Part shown: piece after piece, positions 54,769 through 64,000 of the stretch
Layout: each line of letters opens with the position of its first letter
Position numbering within the stretch: the stretch's first letter is position 1
Assembly (NCBI GenBank): GCA_018399745.1
Contig: JAGYNZ010000009.1
Location: 21,618-85,617 of the forward strand
Reading direction: 5' to 3'
Length of the DNA: 64,000 bases
Origin: Deltaproteobacteria bacterium
GTDB taxonomy: Bacteria > Desulfobacterota > Dissulfuribacteria > Dissulfuribacterales > UBA3076
Notes under the pieces: generated by a model
Told to the model about the DNA's origin: nothing
What the model saw: the letters and a program-made list of their open reading frames with translations, nothing else
The model's database searches: none
Program-made: the position numbers and the translations under genes

Positions 54769-56478
54769 ATGAAATATTCCAGACTTTTTTTGCCTACCTT
54801 AAAAGAGGTCCCTGCAGAGGCAGAGGTCATATCACACAAACTGTTGTTAAGGGCCGGCATGATTAGAAAGTTGGCCTCAGGCCTCTATTCGTATCTGCCT
54901 TTGGGCCTTAAATCCCTTCGTAAGGTAGAAAAGATAATCAGAGAAGAGATGGACCGTGCCGGTGCGCAGGAAGTGCTCCTGCCTATAGTCCAGCCGTCAG
55001 AACTCTGGCGTGAAAGCGGAAGATGGGAGCATTACGGAAAGGAACTCCTGCGTTTTGAGGACAGACACGGCAGGGCCAGCTGCCTCGGGCCTACTCACGA
55101 AGAGGTAATTACAGACATTGTGCGAAAGGAGGTCCGATCCTATAGGGACCTTCCACTGAACCTGTATCAGATCCAGACAAAGTTCAGGGACGAGATCAGG
55201 CCCCGCTTCGGCCTCATGCGTGGCAGAGAGTTTATAATGAAAGACGCTTACAGCTTTGATGTGGACGATGAGGCCCTTGAAAAGACCTATCAGGTTATGT
55301 ACAAGGCGTATTGCCGAATATTCGAGCGATGTGGTCTTGATTTCAGGCCTGTTGAGGCGGATACCGGCAGTATGGGCGGACATGCTTCCCATGAATTCAT
55401 GGTTATGTCGAATACAGGAGAAGACCAAATAGCCTGTTGTACATCTTGTAATTATGCAGCTAACGTTGAACTTGCTCCTGTCATTCAGTCACCACATCAC
55501 CAAAATGCCGAATCAGTAAATCACCAGATTACCAAAGTCAGTACTCCGGGCAAACGTTCAGTAAAAGAGGTGACGGAGTTCCTGGGGATATCTGCGGATC
55601 ACCTGGTCAAAACCCTTATAATGATCGCTGATGATAGACCTGTTGCGGCCCTCATAAGGGGCGATCATGAGCTTAATAATATAAAACTTAAACGCTTTTT
55701 GGGGGTAGAAACCCTTAATTTCGCCGACGAAGCCACGGTCCGAAGTGTTACCGGAGCGCCTGTCGGATTTTCAGGACCTGCAGGACTTTCCAAAGGCTTA
55801 AAGGTCGTAGCGGATCAGGACATTTCCACACTGAAAAATTTCGTAACAGGCGCAAATGAGCCTGATGCCCACTTTACCGGGGTAAACTGGAACAGAGACA
55901 TTCCGGTGCCGGAATTTGCAGACATCAGGGTCATTACTGAAGGAGATCCATGCCCCAATTGTAAAGGTAAGATAGAACTTAAACGCGGAATAGAGGTTGG
56001 GCACATTTTCAAGCTTGGGACCAAATACAGTGCATCCATGGGGGCTACATTCCTGGATGATACCGGAGAGAAACAGCCGGCCGTTATGGGATGTTACGGT
56101 ATAGGCGTGGGACGAACAGTAGCGGCGGCCATAGAACAAAACCACGATGAGAACGGCATTATCTTTCCAATATCAATCGCTCCATTTGAGGTAATAATCT
56201 CGCTGGTTAACATCAATGATAATTTGATGTCAAAGGCCGCGGAAGATATATACAATGGATTGCTGGCCCAAGGTGTAGAGGTCCTGCTTGATGATCGCGA
56301 GGAGCGTCCCGGTGTAAAATTCAAAGATGCGGACTTACTGGGGATTCCATTACGGATTGTTGTGGGCAAGCGACTCAAGGAAAAAGACGAGATAGAAATC
56401 AGGAGCCGTGGCACAGGCAATATCATCTCAGTAAAAAAGAACGAAGCCGTCAAAAAGGCCGTTGAAATACTCCGGTGA
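54769..56478 (+). CDS. proS: Prolyl-tRNA synthetase
   Basis: SRLFLPTLKEVPAEAEVISHKLLLRAGMIRKLASGLYSYLPLGLKSLRKVE; LGPTHEEVITDI; MKDAYSFD; GCYGIGVGR. Confidence 0.97.
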   Translation: MKYSRLFLPTLKEVPAEAEVISHKLLLRAGMIRKLASGLYSYLPLGLKSLRKVEKIIREEMDRAGAQEVLLPIVQPSELWRESGRWEHYGKELLRFEDRHGRASCLGPTHEEVITDIVRKEVRSYRDLPLNLYQIQTKFRDEIRPRFGLMRGREFIMKDAYSFDVDDEALEKTYQVMYKAYCRIFERCGLDFRPVEADTGSMGGHASHEFMVMSNTGEDQIACCTSCNYAANVELAPVIQSPHHQNAESVNHQITKVSTPGKRSVKEVTEFLGISADHLVKTLIMIADDRPVAALIRGDHELNNIKLKRFLGVETLNFADEATVRSVTGAPVGFSGPAGLSKGLKVVADQDISTLKNFVTGANEPDAHFTGVNWNRDIPVPEFADIRVITEGDPCPNCKGKIELKRGIEVGHIFKLGTKYSASMGATFLDDTGEKQPAVMGCYGIGVGRTVAAAIEQNHDENGIIFPISIAPFEVIISLVNINDNLMSKAAEDIYNGLLAQGVEVLLDDREERPGVKFKDADLLGIPLRIVVGKRLKEKDEIEIRSRGTGNIISVKKNEAVKKAVEILR

Positions 56479-58616
56479 TCCGTCTTAATGACATACTTGA
56501 TGGGATACATTCGTATCTTCCAGATACAGACACCAGTCTTATAGAAAAGGCCTATATATACTCCGCCAAGGTCCATGCAGGACAGACAAGGCTTTCCGGG
56601 GAACCCTATCTTTCACATTGTCTGGCAACGGCCTATATCCTTGCACAGTTGCACCTGGACCTGGCCAGTATCGCTGCCGGCCTCCTGCATGACACGGTAG
56701 AAGATACGCTCGCTTCCCTGAAAGAACTGGAGGACATGTTCGGCAAAGACGTGGCCCAGATAGTGGATGGGGTTACAAAACTCAGCCGGATCTCGTTCGA
56801 GAGCCAGATCCAAAAACAGGCAGAAAACACCCGCAAGATGGTCCTCGCCATGTCGAAGGATATCCGTGTTTTGCTGGTTAAGCTTGCTGACAGGCTCCAC
56901 AACATGCGTACACTCGAATATCAAAAGGATAACAAAAAGGTCAAGATCGCCAGAGAGACCCTGGATATCTACGCCCCTCTGGCAGGCCGTCTTGGCATTG
57001 GCTGGATCAAAAGCGAACTCGAGGATCTGGCCTTTCTGCATATCTATCCTGAAGAACACCAGAGACTGCGCAAGGAAGTAGATGCCCGTCTGGGGGAAGC
57101 AAAGGCCTATGTAGATGAAGTCAAAGACCTTATAGCAAAAAAGATGGATGATTTTGGTCTTTCATGTGAAGTCGTGGGAAGACCCAAACATATATACAGC
57201 ATCTTCCGTAAGATGCGTACAAGGAAAATACCACTTGAAGAGGTCTACGATCTGATCGCCTTCAGGATCATTATGAAAAGTGCTAAGGACTGCTATGAGG
57301 CGCTTGGAATTGTTCACTCTCTCTGGAAACCGATTCCCGGACGTTTCAAAGACTATATCAGTCTTCCCAAGACCAACATGTATCAGTCCCTTCACACAAC
57401 TGTTATAGGCCCTCAGGGAAAGAGAATGGAGATCCAGATCCGCACTGAGCAGATGGATCTGGTAGCGAATCAGGGAATAGCAGCCCACTGGCTGTACAAA
57501 GAGGGCAAGATAGTCAGTAAGGATAATAAACACCAGTTCGACTGGCTTTTTGAACTCACAGAATGGCAGAAGGAGCTGGATGATCCGAGGGAATTCATTG
57601 AGTCAGTCAAGATGGATCTCTTTCATAATGAGGTATACGTGTTTAGTCCAAAGGGAGAGGTCTATGAATTTCCGCGGGGGGCTACTCCAATAGACTTTGC
57701 TTATGCAATTCATACCGAGGTAGGCAACCATTGCGCAGGGGCCAAGGTAAACGGCCGCATTGTGCCCCTGAAATATCAATTCAATAACGGGGAAACAGTA
57801 GAGATAATTACATCCGACAAACACTTTCCAAACAGGGATTGGCTCAAGTTCGTCAAGACCAGCCGGGCCCGGGCCAGAATTCGCCAGTGGATTAAGAACA
57901 CAGAGAGGCAGAATAGCCTTGCCCTGGGACGAGACCTTTGTGCCAGGGAATTCAAGAGGCACCGGCTGGATTTCAACGATTTCATGAAAAACAAAGGCGC
58001 AGAGATCGCCGAGGCACTGTCTTTCAAAACCCCTGATGATATGCTTATCGCGGCCGGATATGGCAAGATCGCCCCCTCTCAGATAATCAGAAAGCTGCGG
58101 GCAGGTCAGCCTGAAGAACAGGAACCAAAAGAAAAAGAATCAAAGACAAAGAAATTTACCGAAAAAGTGGAGCAGGAAGGCATCTTAATTCATGGTCTTA
58201 ATGATATATTAATCCATCTTGGCAGGTGTTGTACTCCAATACCGGGAGACGAGGTTGTTGGTTATATAACAAGGGGAAGAGGAGTTACGGTTCATAGAGA
58301 AAATTGTGCCAATATCAAAAAGCTGGACCCGGACAGGCGTGTAGAGGTTACATGGGCGAATACCGATAATACCACTTACCCTGCCAGGATTCGAGTCAGC
58401 GCAGTCGACCAAAAGGGCATTCTGGCAGCAGTCAGCAATGCAATAAGCGCCGGAGAGGCAAATATCCTGGAGGCAAAGGTTTCCACGACCCCGGATTATC
58501 TTGCCATTCTGGACTTTGTGGTGGATGTTAAAGACCGGCCGCAACTGAGAAAAATTCTCTCCAGCATAAGGAGACTTGAAAATGTAAAGCTGGCAAAGCG
58601 CGTTTCACCTGGTTAA
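56475..58616 (+). CDS. RelA/SpoT family (p)ppGpp synthetase/hydrolase
   Basis: HD domain LLHDTVEDT, synthetase [61 protein letters not shown]-type, C-terminal ACT. Confidence 0.95.
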   Translation: [713 protein letters not shown]

Positions 58617-58640
58617 AGCGGTTCAATTAAAGCGGTTCAA
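58613..58640 (+). repeat. 14-bp tandem duplication overlapping the rel stop codon
   Basis: TTAAAGCGGTTCAA x2. Confidence 0.9.
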
Positions 58641-58672
58641 TTAAAAAACGACCAAAAATAAATTAGATTCAG

Positions 58673-58864
58673 TTATGAGGGCTTGACTACCTTGCCTGAG
58701 CGAATACAGCGGGTGCAGGCATAGATGCGTTTGGTTTGTCCGTTTATAACGGTCCTTACCCTTTGCAGATTTGGGAGCCAGCGTCTGCGGCTGTGATTAT
58801 TCGCATGACTTACGTTGCAGCCAACCGTCGGGCGTTTACCACATATTTCACATATCTTGGACAT
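58673..58864 (-). CDS. rpmB: 50S ribosomal protein L28
   Basis: [37 protein letters not shown]. Confidence 0.97.
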   Translation of the reverse strand: MSKICEICGKRPTVGCNVSHANNHSRRRWLPNLQRVRTVINGQTKRIYACTRCIRSGKVVKPS

Positions 58865-59187
58865 CTGTAAAATCCTCTCTTTTAAACATATCTCCCGGTC
58901 AAAAGTGGGTGGATATATAACTCGGCAAAGAGATTACCGCAAGGTTTATAAGTTAATTACTATTAAAAAAGGGGCCTTACATGCCGTGTAACAAAACAAG
59001 CAGGCCTTTTGATGGGCGTTCGGGAAATCTTAGGAAAGGGAGCTGCGCCTGAAAGTTACAGTCTACCTCTTTGTTATTATTTATGACTGATTAGATGAAT
59101 TTTTTTGCCGGAACTGGTTTGATTGGAGAGACCATTGTGATTGTACTGAATGGACAAAGCACCTTATAATTTGGTAAACAGAAATGG

Positions 59188-59215
59188 GTTGTGCTAGAGG
59201 AGTTGTGCTAGAGGA
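59188..59215 (+). repeat. 14-bp tandem duplication upstream of RM-like island
   Basis: GTTGTGCTAGAGGA x2. Confidence 0.9.
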
Positions 59216-59356
59216 TAGGAATAGGCATTAATTAAATGCGACTCGTTTTATTATTTTATGAATATTTAGCAGTTAAAATGACCTGTTGCATTTTTATACA
59301 ATAAAACAGGCCAACATATAAATTATATCTGAGCAGTATAAGAATAGAGGGTAAAC

Positions 59357-60100
59357 ATGGCGAGACAAAAGAGGCGGAGTAAAGATATCGAGCAGTACGA
59401 TCATGCAGATAAAAAACGGCTGAACAATCCGCCGGTGGGGTTAGTGTCCGAAACTACCGAACCATATTCAACCTCAAAAAAGACATACGAATATGACCCG
59501 CATCTTGATCCGCAACTGCAATGGGCGGGCAAGACTGAGCATATCTCCTTTGAAGTTCCGACCCGGAGCCTGCATGTGCATGAACGGATCGATCCGAAAA
59601 CGATTATTGACACGGTGCAGAAAGAAGAGACCGGCCATAGACAGTTGTCGCTTTTTGAAACCGAAAAGAAACCGCTCCGGGAAGCGATTGAGTTTTACAG
59701 GCTTAAAAAAATCACTACAGAGCTGAAAGTACCTTTTTCTAAAAACTCAAAACTAACCACTAAAAACTTCATACAGGTGGAAGTACTTGGCTTTGATTAT
59801 TACAACCCCAAAACAGGGAACGTGGATTCCGGCGGCAAGGGAAACATCGCCATGTGGGTTCTGGATACCGACTATGATGACCGCAGCCTGTTTCCTTCAC
59901 AGGTATTCTTTCCTATGGCCGGAGAGAAAGACGGCTGGAGCAGACTGGCAAGGAACCTCAAATCCAAAATTGATGAGGAAAAGATCGAGGCCTTTGAGGG
60001 GACGATCTCACTTCCTTTTGAAAAGGGGGACAATGCCAAAATCGCCGTGAAAATCATAGACGACCGGGGCATTGAAAGCTTAAGGGTTATATCATTATAA
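59357..60100 (+). pseudogene. Type III-like R-M methyltransferase (Mod-like) internal-deletion derivative: N-terminal and C-terminal segments only
   Basis: N-term DHADKKRLNNPPVGLVS...YEYDPHLDPQLQWAGKTEHISFEVPTRSLHVHERIDPKTII and C-term QVEVLGFDYYNPKTGNVDSGGKGNIAMWVLDTDYDDRSLFPSQVFFPMAGEKDGWSRLARNLK resemble mod-family ends; no SAM-binding or DPPY motif present. Confidence 0.72.
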
Positions 60101-60118
60101 TAAGAGAGGTCTTGCATT

Positions 60119-60427
60119 ATGTTCAAACTCACTGATTATATTACCAAATCGGAGCTGAAATCATTCTGCCGGAAAAATCATATAACCAAAATGTCTCTTT
60201 TCGGTTCCGCTCTGCGTGATGAATTAAAGCCGGGCAGCGATATTGACATTCTTGTGGAGTTTGACAAAGACCATATGCCCGGTTTGTTTGATATTTCACG
60301 AATGGAAATAGAATTATCTGAGACCGTTGGACGTAAGGTGGATTTAAGAACACCAGAAGATTTAAGCAGATACTTTCGGGATGAAGTCGTTAAAAACTCT
60401 GAGGTGCATTATGAAGAAGCCCGATGA
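60119..60427 (+). CDS. mntA: MntA-like MNT-domain nucleotidyltransferase antitoxin
   Basis: GSALRDELKPGSDIDILVEF = GSX10DXD motif; overlaps next ORF by 17 nt. Confidence 0.88.
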   Translation: MFKLTDYITKSELKSFCRKNHITKMSLFGSALRDELKPGSDIDILVEFDKDHMPGLFDISRMEIELSETVGRKVDLRTPEDLSRYFRDEVVKNSEVHYEEAR

Positions 60428-60761
60428 CAAAGCCAGATTGAAACATATGCTGGATGCGGCTTTAGATGCGAGAAAATTTTTAGGTAAAGCAACATTTGAA
60501 GAATTGCAACGTGACAGAAAGCTTGGAAATGCCATTGTCCGTTCATTAGAGATTATAGGTGAAGCAGCCGCAAATGTTACAAAACCTACGCAAGCAAAGT
60601 ATCCTGAAATAGAATGGACTGTTATTATTGGAACGAGAAATCGTCTGATACATGCTTACTTTGACATTAATTATCATATCGTCTGGCAGACAGTTAAAGA
60701 AAACCTGCCGCCCTTAATTGAACAATTGCAATCAATTTTAAAAACAAAGAATAGTAAATGA
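60411..60761 (+). CDS. hepT: HepT-like (DUF86, HEPN) toxin
   Basis: RSLEIIGEAAANVT...TRNRLIHAYFDINYHIVWQTVKENLPPL; RX4HXY motif RNRLIHAY. Confidence 0.9.
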   Translation: MKKPDDKARLKHMLDAALDARKFLGKATFEELQRDRKLGNAIVRSLEIIGEAAANVTKPTQAKYPEIEWTVIIGTRNRLIHAYFDINYHIVWQTVKENLPPLIEQLQSILKTKNSK

Positions 60762-63460
60762 AACAGATAGACAAACTCATCATCAACTCTCCATACGAAG
60801 AGCCTAAATATTACTGGCATTATGACCGGGAACATCGCTCGTTTGAAAAACGGGAGGGTCGCAGGCCTGGCGGGAAAAGGGCTATTCAGGTGTTTCCGGC
60901 ATCACCCGCAGGCTGCTTCATCACTGGCAGGACTCGGAGGAATGGGAAATCAGGCGGTTTTTTTCTGTCAACTGGAAGCCATAGAGACCCTGATCTGGCT
61001 AACTGGAGCGCCTGAAGCGGAAAAGACCGGTGTTGAGATCCCGGGAGACGGTGGAGAGTTTGTGCGCTGGTGCTGTAAGATGGCCACTGGCACCGGCAAA
61101 ACGGTCATCATGGCCATGCTGATTGCCTGGCAGGTACTGAACAAGATCGCCAATCGTCAGGATACCCGCTTTGCAAAAGATGTCTGGTTGTGGCCCCGGG
61201 ACTGACCGTAAAAAATCGCTTGTCGGTTTTATGTCCCACTGCCCATGAGAATTACTATGAGGAATTCAATATTGTTCCCCAGGGCTTGATGGAGCGGTTG
61301 CGGCAGACGCGCATCAAGGTGATCAACTGGCATAAACTGTCGTGGGAAAGCGAGGAGCAGGTCCAAAAGAAAAAAGCGTGGACAAACGCGGCGTATTGAG
61401 CAATGAGGCCTACACCCGTCAGGTGCTTGGCGATATGGCAAACAGCCGCAATCTGATTGTTATTAACGATGAGGCACATCATGCCTGGCGCATCAATGTG
61501 AAAGCCAGAGGGAAATACCTGCGTCAGCGGGACATGAAGGACAGTGCGGAAGAGGCCACCGTCTGGATCGGTGGATTGGACAGGCTGCATAAAAGTAGAG
61601 GTATTCTGCGCTGCTTTGATCTCTCAGCGACACCTTTTGCGCCGTCCGGTAAAAAGGCAGAGGAAGAATCGCTTTATGGATGGATTGTCAGCGATTTCGG
61701 ACTGAACGACGCGATTGAATCCGGACTGGTGAAGACGCCGAGGGTGGTTATTCGGGATGACAGCAAAAAGACTAGGGAGCTTAAATCCCGTCTTTATCAT
61801 AATCTACATGGACCCGGACGTTAAAGATGATATCAACCGCAAGGCAGAGGAGACAGAGCCTCTGCCCGACCTGATTTCAGGTGCTTATTACCTGCTGGGA
61901 AAAGACTGGCTGGATACAAAGCAGGAATGGGAACATTCCGGCCACACCATACCACCTGTGATGATCACCGTTGCCAACCGGACAGAGACAGCGGCAAGGA
62001 TCAGGTACAGCTTTGATCACAAACAGATCCTGATTGACGAGCTGTGCAAGCCGGAAAAGACGCTCCATATCGACAGCAAGGTTTTGAAAGAGGCTGAAAG
62101 GTCCGATGAAGGCGCTACCATTGGTTTTACTGCTGACGAATCGGGGGAGATTAAACTGACCAAAAAACAGCAGGCCGAACTCCTGCGGCAAAAGGTTGAT
62201 ACGGTTGGGAAAAGCGGTCAACCGGGCGAACAGGTTCAGAATGTTATATCTGTGGGGATGCTTTCCGAAGGGTGGGACGCCAAAACAGTCACTCACATCA
62301 TGGGACTGCGGGCGTTTTCTAGCCAGCTTCTATGCGAGCAGGTTGTTGGTCGGGGGCTTAGGCGAGCAAGTTATGAGGTTGGGGAAGGTGGGTTTTTTGA
62401 AGCTGAATATGTCAACATATTCGGTGTTCCTTTTACCTTTCTACCACATGAAGGTGGAGAAAACGGCCCGCCGCCGCCACCTCCACTGCCCAAGACAGCT
62501 ATTGAGCCGGTTTCGGAAAAACAGAAATTTGAAATCACATGGCCCAACATTATACGGGTAGATCATGTATATCATCCTGAGCTGCATCTTGATGAAGTGG
62601 AACCGATTTATCTGGACCCCTACGAAAGCGTTACTCAGACCGAAATGGCAGCCATAATTGCCGGTAAACCGAACCCGGCAGATCTGTCAGAGATTGACCT
62701 GAAGGAAATAGCAGAGAAGTTCAGGACACAAACCATTGTTTTCGAAACGGCAAAACGGATTTTCCACAACGAAAAACCCGGTTGGAAGGGTTCGGAAGGC
62801 CTTTTTCTGGCTCAATTAATAAGGCTGGTTGACGGTTTTATTCAGAGCGACAAGGTCGTCATAATTGATGATCTTTTCAGCAATGATCCGCTTCGACACA
62901 GAGTGATGATTTTGCTCAACATAAACAGGATAGTTCAACATGTCTGGAACGGACTGCGGGCGGAAAATACCGATAAAGTCGTTCCTGTATTTGACAGTGA
63001 AAACCCAATCGGAAGCACCGGCAGGATGAGGACATGGTATACAACCAAGCCATGCGCATACACAGAGAGATCGCACATCAATCATGTAGTGGTGGACTGC
63101 ACATGGGAGGCAAGTGAAGCTTACAGGCTTGACAAAAGCAAACAGGTGAGCGCATGGGTCAAGAACGATCATCTGGGATTCAGCATTCTATATAACCACA
63201 GAGGTGCTGTGCGCAAATACTACCCTGACTTTATTGTCAAATTGCAAAATGGTGAATTTCTCATTCTCGAAACCAAGGAACAGGATTCCGACCGCGATCG
63301 AAAGAAAAGGGCATACCTGCAGGAATGGGTAAAAGCGGTAAACAATCACGGCGGTTTTGGTACATGGCATGAAGCTATCTCCTTCAGCCTAAATGATTTA
63401 TCTGAAATATTGAAAAACAAATTTGAAGGGCATGGGGAGAACCGCGAGGCTGGGTATTAA
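60758..63460 (+). pseudogene. Type III restriction endonuclease Res-like subunit (DEAD/DEAH helicase + PD-(D/E)XK nuclease), multiply frameshifted with a small internal deletion
   Basis: Walker A CKMATGTGKT, INDEAHHAW, DLSATPFAP, GLRRASYEV, nuclease PDFIVKLQNGEFLILETKEQ spread over ORFs 60758, 60822, 61190, 61342, 61757. Confidence 0.88.
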
Positions 63461-63760
63461 GGGCGTGGGGGGGAACTATCGCGTGAGCTGCACCAGAACC
63501 AAGCCTTGTTTTTTTTACGTCTAAACTCAAATCAGCGTTCTTCGAACACGTCCTTGAGGAAGAATTTATGGATCTCATAGAACCGGCAGTTAAAAACATA
63601 CAGTCCTTCATTGGGTTATTAAAAGAAGATCTTTGGAACAGCCCTGACTACTATGAAAGGGAGTTAGGCTCATTAACTGATTTGCCTGACGAATTGGAAT
63701 CTCTAGATTTTGATATTTCAAGGGGTCTATATAATAACTGAAGTTTCCTGGAAAAATTTC

Positions 63761-63784
63761 ATGCGGCCATCCGCATTAATGCGG
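63761..63784. repeat. Nested palindromes
   Basis: ATGCGGCCATCCGCATTAATGCGG: ATGCGG arms alternate orientation three times. Confidence 0.8.
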
Positions 63785-64000
63785 TCACAAGCGAATTAAT
63801 CACTGATTTACCTGGTCGTGGGCAAAGTATTGTAAAATTATCGTCCATTGCCGCTTTTGCTATCAGCCTTCGAACATCGGAAAAGGCGAAATGATCGCGA
63901 CCTTTGACAGCATGTCGTCGGCTTGGAGTTTTCTCCAACCTGCAGGCATAAACCCAAGTCAATGTGATGGCCATCATGCAGAATTCCAAGGGATTTGTAA

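Noticed and set aside
63759-63989. Minus-strand ORF, possible transposase remnant (GRDHFAFSDVRRLIAKAAM)
   Set aside because: Resemblance too weak to assign and no terminal inverted repeats or other element parts seen

Overview
Mostly a well-packed bacterial chromosome window, probably Desulfobacterota/deltaproteobacterial (inferred from gene content, not tested). Housekeeping blocks recognisable from the translations: purM (5' truncated), HU/IHF-type protein, ftsY, mnmG, tRNA-Asp and tRNA-Val, lepB, lepA, a pilMNOP block with an STN-TPR protein and a secretin, nikR, gyrA, gpsA, cysS, nrdJ, ispG, proS, relA/spoT and rpmB. There is a large signal-transduction cluster (29.3-38.6 kb), a ClC channel, tRNA-Pro, and a looser accessory stretch (42.8-51.6 kb) with SOUL, class II photolyase, SDR, fasciclin and SRPBCC genes. 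The most interesting part is the right-hand island (59.3-63.5 kb). It has the layout of a type III-like restriction-modification locus: a mod-like gene that seems to have lost its catalytic core by an in-frame internal deletion, an apparently intact MntA-HepT (MNT/HEPN) toxin-antitoxin pair translationally coupled to the next gene, and a res gene broken by several frameshifts plus a small deletion. Other items: a hybrid histidine kinase split by two one-base frameshifts, an acetate kinase C-terminal remnant, a TrmO-like protein with an apparent signal peptide beside a SAM hydrolase-family gene, and a NrdR-box-like site upstream of nrdJ. Identifications rest on family and motif recognition by eye; no database searches were run.
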